NCBI GenBank assembly: GCA_021234155.1
Contig: JAJEKV010000218.1
Coordinates: 624,001-688,000, forward strand
DNA length: 64,000 nt
Direction of reading: 5' to 3'
From: Isoetes taiwanensis
Taxonomy: Eukaryota; Streptophyta; Lycopodiopsida; Isoetales; Isoetaceae
Part shown: piece by piece, positions 43,801-54,984 of the stretch
How the letters are laid out: each line of letters starts with the position of its first letter
Numbering within the stretch: the first letter of the stretch is position 1
Notes under the pieces: generated by a model
What the model was told of the DNA's origin: nothing
Databases searched by the model: none
The model's input: only the letters and a program-made list of their open reading frames with translations
Translations under genes and position numbers: made by a program

Positions 43801-46800
43801 TCCATTATCCCTAAATCAATTATTGGAAAAATGGCCAAAACGCAACCTGAACTCTGTATTCTTTGACAACATCCATCGTGAAAGAGTTAAGAGAATCTGT
43901 AGAAAACATGCTTCAACCATTGCTGTATATTTAGGAAGGTATGAATAATGTGAAGAGGGTAAAACAACAGAGGCCTACAGCGTCTACAGCAGATCCAATC
44001 AGATCCAATGCATGACTGCAGGTCTGTTACTACGTTTTTAAAAGATAGGCCATTCTTGGAGGATGAATGATTGCTCTGAGAAGAAACCATGTACCTTCTT
44101 ACACTGCCGAATTGGAAGCTTCAGGCCACTGCATAAGAGCATTACTACAACCATGGAAAATCGCTTCGCCGTCCAATCCCTCCATGGTTCTGCCATTGCG
44201 AAATTGCCACAGAGCAGCCAGGAAAAATCGCTTCGCCATCCAATCCCTCCATGGTTCTGCCATTGCGAAATTGCCACAGAGCAGACGAAGAACAGCAGAC
44301 GATTTGGGAGGGCACGATTTACCCTAATCATTTTAGGAGAACCCTAAAGTAAAAGCTCTCGAGCCTTGCATGCCATGTTAGAAATTTTTTATTTTTGAAG
44401 GGGATAAACCATTGTCTAAGTGCCATAAAAAATAATGAAAGCGTATGCGCACTCTAGATGTACGCATTAGTACATCAATTGAAATACACCACAAAATCAT
44501 AGCAAAACCTTAGTGAAAAGCGTACAAAAATACAAAGGAAACCCCCTGTTATTATGCTACATATTCAAACTTGGGATTCCTTGTGGTCTGTTCCCAATGT
44601 GGACAATCAGGGAGCAGTTTCATTTTAAGGGACTGCAGAACTTGGTACAATCAACTGGGCGCTTGCAAGGATTTTTTTCTACTTGTGCGGGTGAGTATTG
44701 TGAGTCTTCTAGGGGAATGTATGGCGGTGCACAAACAAAGACTAAGACGCGTCTGCGTATGTAATTCTCAAACATGTATTTGCTGCAACTTTTGTAATAG
44801 AAGTTGATGTTATTGGCTAAAAACAGAGATGAAATTGTTAGGGAACTTTCAGAAATCAATGGCATGAAACATATAAGAAAAGTTCTTATTCATACTTTCT
44901 TTCCTTGATGGTCTGTAAACTGGAAAATGTTCATGGAGATCTATGACAACCTCGTGACCGTGGATATGACCGGATTCCGAAGGACATGAACAGATTCAAC
45001 AATTCCAAGAAAAGGGCTTAAATGACGTTGCCAAATATGTGCGACTTTAGAAGATGAGACCATCCAAACCGCGGCAAATACGCTTTTGTGTGAATAATCG
45101 TAAGAACTAAGCCGTAAGTGTTGGAGCTTTGAGGGTACTTAAAACAAGGAATCCGGGCGCTAATGTTTACCTTTGCCGCCAAGGAATTTACAATCAACTT
45201 GGTAATGCGAACCGGCATTTAGTTTCCTTGCATGCAAATTTCGAGCAATGTTGCTCTATTTAAAATGCAACTTTATTTAATGAATAAATACATTGAAGAA
45301 CTAAAATGGAGATGCAAATCACCACCACTCTACTTTTTATTTATAAAATACCAAATACCAATTGCAGCTTCGGGACACACTATAATGATTCAATCAAAGC
45401 CAAACGAGCAGTCAATTTGGCAACTCCCAAGTGAAAAATAGTGCCACTTAAAGGTTGTTAAGTTTCAGATTTGCATAGTCGCAACAAAATTTGCTAGCAC
45501 ACACAATTGGGTTTGAGAACAATTGAAGTTATACTTTGATTGCCGAATGTAAAAATGTCTAGCAAAATTTACATAGTAGGGATAAATAAATATCTAGCAC
45601 AAGTAACTTTGGGCTTGAGAACAATTGAACTTTTACTTTGATTAAGGTCTAACAATATTTACAAGTGGTATTAGAAACACGTAATATCTAGTGTAATGAC
45701 TTGGGGTACATATGCACTTTTATATCTTGATTCATATGGCTTTGGTTTCTTAATTTGTTTTTTCGTCATGTGGGACTAGTGCGGCTGACCTGAGCTCCAG
45801 TATCTCTAAGTCCGGTGTTTGAAAGCTTCAACGCTTCATTATAGAGCTTAATTTTGAGGGCCTTCATGGATTCAATCCCGCAGAGTTGGCAAACTGGATA
45901 ATCTGAAAGGCATGGTCCCAATGAAAGGAAAGGAATTTGGGTGCTTCAAAATTTTCGCCATGTTCTTGGCTTCATTTTTTTCGTAACTCCTTTTTGCATT
46001 TATGGGCTCAAGTGGTTCCAAAGCCCAATGTTGTGCCGCTATTTTGCTCCCAGCCTCCGCCTCCATACTGCTCCACACAAAAAGGCGACCTTGCATCAGA
46101 GCAGGATCATATACAGATGCCAAAAATCCTTTGTCCTTTGGGGGTACAAAATATCTTCGGCTTCAGAGGTCGCGGGATAATGCTCTGGAATTCAAGAGCC
46201 CAAAACAGATTGTGTCCTTCTTAAAACAGAGCTGTGAGGATTCCAGATTTGTGCCAGCTCCTATGATTTGGTTGTCTTGTTTTATTATATGTATGTATGA
46301 CCTCTGTATTTTTGCAAGAGCTTTGAGTGCTTAATATCAGAGAAAACGTATTTGCAACGGTAATTGCTAACAAGGAAATTGGTCTTTATTTTGTAGGGAC
46401 GTTGAATTAAGCAAGGGACGTGCGGAGATACCATAAAGCAAGGGACGTGCGGAGATACCATAAGATTATCTATTAACAGGTTACATACACCGTTGCTTCT
46501 CATATTTTAATTGTTTTAATTGGCTGCACCTAATAACATCTCTTTAATCTGTCTATTTGTTTTCTTCCATTACTTAAATTTGATAACTTCTTGCTCCTTT
46601 ATTCCAGGTACATGCACATGCAGGATGCTCTTGGATCCAGGGAAGTTAAAACATTTATTGTGGTTGCAGCAAAGACGTGTTATGGACAATGCGGTCAGGT
46701 TAGGTGAACATTGCAGGAGTAGATTTTGCACTTACAGTTGAATCATCTTTTCAAGGTTTCAAGGAGCCATATTGGCATCCTCATCATATATCTGTTACTG

Positions 46801-46989
46801 GTGTGTTCTTTGTGCATTTATGCATGCATATCGGGCTTCTTGATCCGGCGCTATGAAAACCTTAACTTTGTAGTTAACGGATGTTCGCTAGAGGTGGTCT
46901 GGAGCTCTGTTGTGAGGCACAAAAATCCTTTCCAGGCACATTGGCGGTTGGAAATTCCAGCCCTTTGCCATTTGCCATTTCTCATGCCG
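40817..46989. other. interior of the gypsy element, unrelated mixed DNA
   Basis: No retroviral-type domain occurs here. A perfect-arm foldback element lies at 42545-42984. A 67-bp tandem duplication is at 44155-44285 and a 27-bp one at about 46409-46462. Frame 43721-43948 (WPKRNLNSVFFDNIHRERVK and on) looks like a real exon of an unknown gene, broken from 43650-43720 by a frameshift. Boundaries of the insertion(s) that brought this DNA in could not be fixed. Confidence 0.5.
42545..42984. mobile_element. foldback/MITE with inverted repeats of about 105 bp
   Basis: The left arm starts AACCAACACATAACTACC and the right arm ends with its exact complement. Over about 105 bp the arms differ only by one extra C in each of two C-runs on the left, plus minor changes at the inner end. 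The centre (about 220 bp) includes CACGGGGGGTGAC and CACCCCCCGCGGTG. No open frame of use and no clear target duplication were found. The arms are nearly identical, which implies recent activity or conversion. Confidence 0.9.
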
Positions 46990-47016
46990 TTTTTTTTTTT
47001 TTTTTTTTTTTTTTTT
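46990..47016 (+). repeat. poly-T tract (27 T)
   Basis: An uninterrupted run of 27 T. On the minus strand it would be a poly-A tail of something lying to its right on that strand's 5' side; the Hsp70 piece next to it is on the plus strand, so the run is not its tail. Confidence 0.95.
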
Positions 47017-47094
47017 GTGCCTTGCTTCATCTTCTTTTTTATTCATAGGCTTAGGCATTTGTTCTCTCAGATCTTTACCCTATATTAAAGTGCA

Positions 47095-47424
47095 GATTTG
47101 AAGCGTCTTATGGGCGAAAAATCTCCAGATTCTAGCATTCATTGGGATGTTAAGAATAGGCCCTTTAAATTAGGTTGTGAAGCAGGAAATAGCCCCTTGA
47201 TCGATGTGCAGTACAAAGGTGAAGAAAAATCTTTCTGTCCTGAAGAAATTTGTGGTATGATATTGGAAAATGTCAAAAAAATTGCTGAATATGTGGGGGT
47301 TACCATTTCCACTAATTTTGCCATTTTGTATTACGGCGATTATTGCAAGCTCTCTCAGCGTTGCTGCCTTTTGGCACATCCTTTAGTTCTTGCGGCAGCA
47401 GTGGCTGAGGTTTGTATTGCTTGA
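47095..47424 (+). pseudogene. Hsp70 fragment (nucleotide-binding domain)
   Basis: The frame reads KRLMGEKSPDSSIHWDVKNR, then IDVQYKGEEKSFCPEEICGM and KKIAEYVGVTISTNFAILYY. This follows the Hsp70 segment KRLIGR...D...PF...V.YKGE.K.F.PEEISSM.L.KMKE.AE..LG..V..AV.TVPAYF, about residues 70-150 of a 650-residue chaperone. Key parts are altered (TVPAYFND is replaced), and nothing of the remainder follows. It is an isolated fragment with no introns visible, inside the gypsy element. Confidence 0.75.
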
Positions 47425-48977
47425 CATTCTCTATAAGACGGTGGCACAAAAGATAAAGGGCTTGCCTTTATCAAAGATTTGCATGATGATCTGCATCAGA
47501 TTTATAATTCTACAAGAACAATCGATCAGTTATCAGTGGCCCCTGCACAAGAGATCAATGCTTTCCTTTCAAGCCTCCTGACCCAGGCATTTGATTTGCA
47601 ATGATTTTTTGTAACAAGAGGCAAGGTGAAAACATATTGGCCCTGGTCTCTCGACAACTTTTCTACAAATTCTGTTATTCCCTTCCATGTATAGATCCTT
47701 TTAGAGCAACATGTTTCAAAAGATATCCACGGGCAAACTTGCTTTGATTACTATGTTATACATCATTCATGGCATAATCTCTCATACTCTGTACAATGCT
47801 TGAAGAAGTTCCTGATGAAGTTCTCTGGAAAAGAGAGCTGCAAATGTGCTTAGATTTTGCCCAGCAAGACTATGAGAAGGGCATAAATTTGGTCGTGATC
47901 TTCTTACACTAGACCTGTGTGGTCTCTCCTCGTTTCTTCTTGCATTGTGTGATTGAGAAGTAAGGCATGTTGGCATGATTTTTCGGGTGCCAATATGTCA
48001 TAAGCAAATTGTGGTTTAGGGTAAATTGTGCGGGTTGTTTAATTTTTTCGCAGTTGCAAGGAAAAGAAAAGAAACACAGATATACAAGTTTGAATTAGAA
48101 TAAGGCCAATCTCTCTTTTCACTATATTGTGGGATTTGTAGTGTCATCTTGCTGCTGCAGTGACAGTACAAATTTTTTACTTATGGCATCAAGCTAAATG
48201 TTCGCGTGGATTGAGGAAAAACATTATCGATGTCATAAGATTTCAAACTTATGCCATTTGCCCCTGATGTACAGACTCTTTTTATCCCATTATTTTCTAA
48301 AGGTGCTACTAAATGTTCCTCTTCACTTGCAAATTAAAAATTCTAAGTGTCTTTTGAGCATAGTAACTTTTGAGCTCACACAACTGTGGCCCTTTTCCTT
48401 CCTTCCTTTATTTTGTTTCCTTGGTGTTTCTTCCATTGATTAGGTGCATGTATATCTGATTGTTTATAGATTTGAATTGTGGTAATTCATATGCTTGCAC
48501 TGGCCTAGTAACTATCAGCCGTTGGTATTCTGTGCATATGCAAGATTGTTATAACATTTCACCACATAAAGGACACATCAATTGCATGGTTGCCTGTTGG
48601 ATGCATGGTAACACAGAATTCGGAAGCAGGTGTTTTTGGATATTGCCAGACATTGTTGTTCGCTATAGTTAGAATAAGAATCCCTGCAATGAGAATACAC
48701 AGAAAATCAAGTGCATTTGCAGTCAAACCTGTAGCTGCAGATTAAAATACCCAACTTGAAATTGGAGAACTGGAAAATAGATCCAGTCTAGGCCTATATT
48801 CTTTGCTTTCTAGAGAGATTATTTGTTATATTGCATATATTTGGATGATGCCGACCCTAAACTATTGTTTATTGCTTTTTAACTTTGATGTTTTTTCTTT
48901 TTTCTTTTTTTTTCATGAACTAGTATTAATGGTTTAACTGAACTAGTATTAATGGTTTAACTGTGGTTTTATCACAG

Positions 48978-49128
48978 GGTGCCTTTACAGGAATATACAT
49001 AGGTGCACATGGGCCAAGCTATGCTAACAATCTTGATAACTTCAAAGCCAATGGCATGTGGCTTATCTGTGTTTCAGTTAATGACCCATATGCTCTCAAT
49101 GCTTGGGCAGATGGGTGTCAAAGAGAAG
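48978..49128 (+). pseudogene. type II peroxiredoxin (PRXIIF-like) single exon
   Basis: An exon-like segment with an acceptor (ATCACAG before it) and a donor (GAAG|GTGCATG after it) encodes GAFTGIYIGAHGPSYANNLD and FKANGMWLICVSVNDPYALN followed by AWADG. This aligns with mitochondrial PRXIIF (GAYTGVCSQQHVPSY...FKAKG...ICVSVNDPFAINGWAE). The peroxidatic Cys of GVCSQQ is replaced (GIYIGA), so even if expressed the piece would lack peroxide-reducing activity. The flanking splice sites show that it was copied as DNA, not from mRNA. It lies inside the gypsy element. Confidence 0.78.
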
Positions 49129-50084
49129 GTGCATGGCACGTTTAACTTGTCATCCAGACTATATCTTTGCTTACTTTATAGCAAAGGGTACTTGACAATT
49201 GAGAATTGTGCTTTTCCATCTATCATACAATTATGAATGTTGCAATTTTTAATGACAGAAATGGTTTTATTGCCTAACAAGTAGGTAGTGTTGCATGCAT
49301 AGGCTACAAATTGATGTCATGTGGTCTATATAATATAATGATTGAGACAAGCACAGTTTGATCAAATTATTTTGTTAACGCCACAAATTTAAATCCATAT
49401 CATTGCCATGATGGCAACAATATATTCATGTGTCTATAAAATACAAATCAGTGTTTGGAATTGAAAGCATTATTAGAGCAACATCTCAAACAGACGATTT
49501 GAACCCAAATCATGTTAATTCGAATATGCAAACTTAAGCCAAAAAGTTTTGGTTGTCATTACTCTTTTAATCACCTTAAATGGTTGAGGTTGAGACATTG
49601 GGTTGAATAAAATATTGTATGTGCTCAAAGCAATGTTGACGTATGGAAAAACGTGATAGGACTCTAGACCTTTCTAGAATTAGAATAATATTTTGGGGAT
49701 CAAGGGTGAAATTCTTGTTGAAAACAAGAATAAAGTATCATGTATTGTATTGTTTTGAAGTAGCAATTTTGCTTGATTGTGAAAACATGACTTTGAAGTA
49801 TGATTTAAGCCACTTCACCCTCGGGTCACGGAGGGCAACCCTCCGTGCGCAGCACCTTGTTTTTGTATCAATTTTGTATCGATATGAATATAATCAGATC
49901 TTTTATTTATATAAACTCTGTTTGCAAACAAATAATAACAATAAATAAATAATTTTTATAATTATTAAAAAAATTGATGCTGGCGTCAGCATAAAAGTAA
50001 AAAGCTACTTAACAACTTTTAGGGTTTCATTTGCTATTTCTTATTTCTTCTTTCGTCCTCCTCCTCCACGCATTGGTAGCACCC
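49129..50084. other. AT-rich interior before the second gypsy ORF
   Basis: No feature except the palindrome TGCTGGCGTCAGCA at about 49978, which may mark the edge between the foreign DNA and the element's own sequence. Confidence 0.4.
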
Positions 50085-51479
50085 ATGACCACTCCAACCC
50101 TGCTCCAATGGTATCAAGATGGAGAGCATTGGGACTCGCAAGTCCCCTTCGATCTTTTACAGCCCTTTTGACTCCAGAGGATAGACCTCATAGTCAATAT
50201 GCAGAGTCATCCTGATTATGATGGCTTCCTTGAGTTCTATACTCAAGAGATGCTCCCTCTTTGCATTCCTTTGGGAGATCCGCCACAGCTGTACATAGAG
50301 CGAGCTGTAGTGAGGGAAATGCTGGGAGGAGACACCCATAGATATGACGTGCTCAAGGACAAACTTCGATGGGGCCGCAGCCCACCAGTCATCACACATG
50401 AAGGCCAACAATACCTTGAAGTGGCCTTTGCTTTGGCCATTCTTATGGACCAATATGTGGAGGATGACACCCTGTCGGCAGAGAAGGGCAAGATCTCTGA
50501 GTCTTCAGATGAAGAAGAAGACGAGTATATGGATGACTTTGTCGGGTGGAAGAAGTTGGCCGAACAGATGGCACCACACCGGGATTAGGGAGCACGGTTG
50601 ACCGGATTGGATGCCCTTCCGGTTATCTATCACCAAGGTCAGGAGTTCCTCCTATTGGAGGATATTCTCTGGACATACCATGTAGTGGCCGGTTTGAAGG
50701 GCCGAGATAAAGCACAGGTGCTCTATGAGCTGGCCAAGTAGTGCATGGATGATTTTATTGATTTTACACCAGTAGAGCTTCCTCCAGAGGTACAACAATT
50801 GCTCCAGTTTCATCAAGAAACTATTGAGTCGGCCGATACTCTTCTTCATCTCAGAGATCTTGTACTCCAAGATCCTCCATCTCAGCCTCCTCAGGAAGCC
50901 TTTACGGCCATGGGACCTCACGTCCCAAACATTAATATGGTCGACATCCCTTCTGAGTCAGATGAAGAAGGGGAAGATCTCTATCATAACCCTAGTCATC
51001 TCAGGGAGGAGAAACAGGAGCTCAAGGAGGAAGAGGTCACCATGGACCTCGATAAGGAAGTGGCTACTTCGGTCACACCGCTGGGCAAAGCGTTGGGGAA
51101 TCACCTTACACGCTTCTTTCTATCGGCGTTTTGGCAAGGGCATGTCCTTTTTGTAGCACAAGACCTGGCCCCAGAAGCTGAAGCCTCGTGGTGGAGCCTC
51201 TGTGCCTTGTCCACCCTGGCGGGTCACAAGAAGCTCCCATATCGCACTTTCACTTATGTGCTAGTGCGTCGGGACTTCGCCCTTACCGCCTTGGGCTAAG
51301 ACATGGCACCATGGATGAGCATGAAGCTCCTTACGGCAGCCCCTTTGGCTACTGCCTATCCACCAGAGGTTGCTTCCCTTGCAGCCATCATTGTTGACCC
51401 CGGGGTTACCCTGCTACGCCATCGGCCGCCACCATCCCCTCCTACACCGATGGATCAAAATGCGGGGCCTAGCTCCTAG
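50085..51479 (+). pseudogene. gypsy second ORF, acidic protein of unknown family
   Basis: One frame stays open for about 465 codons except for four stops (about 50190 TGA, 50586 TAG, 50740 TAG, 51298 TAA). All four can arise by C-to-T change of CGA, CAG or CAA. The product is acidic with clusters such as SESSDEEEDEYMDD and SESDEEGEDLY, has a hydrophobic helical C-terminal part (RFFLSAFWQGHVLFVAQ) and ends in a proline-rich tail. It lies upstream of gag. I recognise no domain. It may be an additional ORF of the element, comparable in position to ORF1 of Tat/Ogre-type gypsy elements. Confidence 0.6.
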
Positions 51480-52242
51480 ATATACATAAGAGGCATTATA
51501 GAGTACGGCCTTTGGCCACTCAAATATATGTATTATTGCATCGACATTTTGATGCCCTTTTTAATACAAAATTTTATTTTTTCTATATTACTTGTCTCTC
51601 TTTTTCAAGAGTTTGAAGTATAAAAAATGACTTACATATTGTATATCCATTCTTGGCTCCTTAAGAAGAGCCATATGACCCAACCAAAGACTTCCAGATT
51701 GTTACGATCCTCCGCGACCATGCCTACGAGCACTTAAAGTTTACGCTCCGTCGAAGTTAGTCGTACTGGGATTGCACCAAGCAGGAAGCTTTCGAGGATG
51801 CTGACGATCATCTTTGGCAGCTGCTCTACATGCTCCGCGACCTTTTCAACCTCTTAACTATCAGCCCAACATGGGAGTTTTAGGATGTGATCATCCAAGC
51901 TTGGGCTAAGTATAAGATGGTCCGTGCAGTAGGAGAGAGTATCCGATACTCCATCCTTTATCCCTTTACTCAGCCCTAAAGTTGTCTTGTCTTCAATCCC
52001 ACTTGTATAAATTTGATTTCAGTTGTTATGTGTCTGGCAAGCTGCCCTTTTGTAATAATGTACATATCTTAATAACAAATCTTTTCAGTTCGCAAAAAAA
52101 TTGTTTTCGCAAACTGCTTGTCATAACTATTTGGAATAGAATGCTTATCTCGAATTGTTTGTATCTTAGACGGGCACGCCCCCCTCCGTGGGCGACACCC
52201 CTCCAACCGGGCCATCTTACCCCCGAATAAGAGCTCACCATT
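51480..52242 (+). other. third gypsy ORF remnant and spacer
   Basis: A broken frame from about 51664 to 51980 reads DPTKDFQIVTILRDHAYEHL and QAWAKYKMVRAVGESIRYSI, with stops in between (TAG, TAG). Its helical composition recalls the other upstream ORFs. The rest is AT-rich spacer. Confidence 0.45.
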
Positions 52243-53360
52243 ATGAAGTGCCAGCTTATTGAGCTCCAGACCTATGTATTGCAAATCAATCCACCCCAAA
52301 TGCAACAGGAGTACGGGCCTCAGATTCCTGCTCCACTGAATCATCCGCCGCCGCCACCCGCACCCGCACCTATGCCAGCTACTGCATCTTGATCTAAGAG
52401 GACTCATAGTGGTTCATCCTCAGATGCCACTTCTGAGTCATCCAACTCATCTGACTCTTCGGAGGACGAGGTTGATCATGCAAAAGCCAGAAAGAAGGAT
52501 TACCAGAAAATGGTGGACTCTGCCATCACTAGCATTTGGAAGAACCGAAAACTGGCACAGTTCTCCGGAAAAACCAGGTCTGGGGTTGATGCGAAATCTT
52601 GGCTGGATGAGATGCAGGAATTCGGTAAGTCATATGGAATGACCGAGAAGGACATCGGGAAAGTTGCCACCACCAATCTCACAGGGTCTGCTCGCATATG
52701 GTGGAAGGGATATGCTCGCTCCCACGGGCTGACGAGAGGAAGGTGCCGCTATAAGGTCTTTGCTAAAGCCTTCAAGTCTCATTATGTGCCCAGGACTCAC
52801 CACTGTCAACAGATCCAAACCTTTTATCGTCTGGAACAAAAAAACATGACAGTCCAGTCATATACGAACGAGTTCATGAGGTTACGCTTATATACAAACG
52901 AGTTCATGAGGTTACACTTATATGTCGCAGGGATAAATGAGCACAGGGCAGTTGAATAAGGGTAATAGAGGGCTTATCCCCTACCTTAAGGAAAATGGTT
53001 CCAGCAATAGGCCCCAAGACAGTTGCCGAAGCAGAGGCTAAAACCCTTAGCCTAGAAGAGGATACTCCCAAATATCAGCCATCACGACCCTCTTCTTTCA
53101 GTCAGAACAAGGGGTATACACCTTTCAGAGGGCGCTCACCTAGTCGGGGGCCTCCCGCCTCTACCGGATATTAGAAGTCAGAAAAGAAGGTTGCCTTCAC
53201 CGTACTAGATAAGTCTACCAACACTGCGAGAGCTTTCAGGGATATCCTTCAAGCCATTCCCAAGGAAGCTCGTTTACATACGGATAGGGCTTGCTATCGG
53301 TGCTTCCGCCCGGGACACCGTATGCAAGAATGCCCCTATATTACACAGATAGTGCAGGCT
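52243..53360 (+). pseudogene. gypsy gag (capsid region and zinc knuckle)
   Basis: A proline-rich leader is followed by the retrotransposon gag region: FSGKTRSGVDAKSWLDEMQE, ATTNLTGSARIWWKGYARS and FKSHYVPRTHHCQQIQTFYR, typical of the capsid-like domain of gypsy Gag. A 30-bp tandem duplication (52861-52920) repeats YTNEFMRL. The zinc knuckle CYRCFRPGHRMQEC (53292-53333) has perfect CX2CX4HX4C spacing. Stops at about 52392, 52957 and 52964 and frameshifts break the frame. Gag would package the element's RNA in cytoplasmic particles. Confidence 0.85.
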
Positions 53361-53499
53361 GCCCTTGCAGATATGGATTGGGAAGGCGTAGGGGACTCAA
53401 ACTATCCGGACGACGCTGCTGATGGTGACACGCCTGACTATATACAAGGTGAGTCCCATATTTATGCTGCCATTGAAACGGGTCAAACCAACCATCAGC

Positions 53500-54066
53500 C
53501 TTCTGTATTTCCACGGTTGGCCAGGTCGATTGTAAGTCTTTCACTATCCTCATGGACAATGGCAGCACGCATAATTTTGCATCTCCTAGAATGGCAGAGG
53601 CCTTACAGCTCACTCCCTTGAAGTCTAAGCACGTCCAGTTACGTTGGCTAGTGGGGCCATATGCCACACACATGGTCGACACATCAATTTGAACATTCAG
53701 CTGCCAGGAGCACCTGTTGCTCTAGGAGCGGAAATAATGGATATTGGCTGTTATGATCTCATTGTGGAAATGGAATTCCTGGCTGCTGCCAAGGCCAACA
53801 TTGACTGTAAGAACCTCAAGAAATCTCAGATCATTGGCATGATCCGACTTGCTTCAGAGGAAGCTAAGTCCAAACAGGATGAAGTTCTTGATACCTTGCC
53901 TCCGGCAATAGCCGTCGTTCTTCGGGAGCCACCTTTTAGAGGAGTGGAATGTGAAATTACCTTGGAACCAGGCACTAAGCCTACCAGCAAGGCCCCATAA
54001 CGAATGAGTATTCCTGAATTAACAGAGCTTAAGAAGCAGTTGCAAGAGCTCCTCAAATTAGGCTTC
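53500..54066 (+). pseudogene. gypsy aspartic protease region
   Basis: FTILMDNGSTHNFASPRMAE corresponds to the active site of the retroviral-type protease, usually D-S/T-G; here it reads D-N-G (53555-53566), so the Ser/Thr is changed to Asn. The frame then continues after a shift as GAEIMDIGCYDLIVEMEFLA, matching the normal LGMDWL-like region in altered form. It is followed by the linker into RT ([16 protein letters not shown]). Confidence 0.78.
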
Positions 54067-54840
54067 ATTGACTAAGTGTCTCACCTTTTGGCGCTCCAAT
54101 ACTCTTCGTCAAGAAAAAGGATGGCACCCTGAGAATGTGCATTGATTACCGCCAACTGAACAAGCATACTATTAAGAATCGGTATGCTTTGCCGCGGACA
54201 GACGATCTAATGGATCAGTTGCAAGGGGCTAGGTACTTTACAAAGATTGACTTTCGGTCGGGATATCACCATATAAGGATTAAAGAGGATGACATTCACA
54301 AGTCCGCTTTCCGGATGCGCTATGGGCATTATGAATTCATATTGATGCCTTTTGGCCTGACTAATGCCCCTGCCACCTTCATGAGGCTCATGAATGATGT
54401 CTTCCGTGAACACCTTGATGATTTTGTCATCATATTCTTTGATGATATCCTCATATACAGTAAGACCTTAGAGGACCATGAACAACATCTTTGGTTGGCC
54501 CTACAGAAATTGAGGCACCACCAACTATATGCCAAGTTCTCCAAGTGCTGGTTCCCGCCTATGATTCTTGAAAGATGAATGACGCAGAATAGCGATACCC
54601 CGCACATGATCAAGAGTTGCTCGCGGTTGTGCGTGCCTTGCGCATTTGGAGGCACTATTTACTTGGAAGGCGATTCCAATTAGATACTGATCACCAAGGC
54701 CTCCAATACATCTTTACGCAACCTCATCTCAACTTGAGACAAAGACGATGGATGGAATTCCTTAAGGAATATGATTTTGAGGTCATTTATAAGCCGGGCA
54801 AGCATAATGTTGTTGCTAACGCGCTTTCCAGACATCAATT
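54067..54840 (+). pseudogene. gypsy reverse transcriptase and truncated RNase H
   Basis: RT motifs are intact from 54130: [59 protein letters not shown] and the catalytic FFDDILIYS (F-x-DD). After KFSKCWF the sequence jumps, at about 54575, directly to YPAHDQELLAVVRALRIWRH of the RNase H tail. The RT thumb and the first half of RNase H with its catalytic Asp and Glu are missing, so the deletion is several hundred bases. VVANALSRHQF marks the end of RNase H. Because of this deletion the element cannot complete reverse transcription by itself. Confidence 0.92.
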
Positions 54841-54984
54841 CGTCACTCGAACGCATTGTAATGCTATATTCACACTCTCCACTGAGTTTAGGAAGCAGAT
54901 TCAGCAAGCCCTTCCCATAGACCCAGAATTCTGGGAGATATGGCAAAGTGTATCTAAGGAAGCCAGAACGGATAAGGAGAGGGA

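Noticed and set aside
46606-46860. Exon-like frames near 46.6-46.9 kb
   Set aside because: Two short frames (with DFALTVESSFQGFKEPYW) look coding but I cannot name a family, and no consistent splice structure appears.
47440-47600. Possible nicotianamine-synthase-like N-terminus (FIKDLHDDLHQIYNSTRTID)
   Set aside because: Only a loose resemblance over a short stretch; no downstream conserved block was found.
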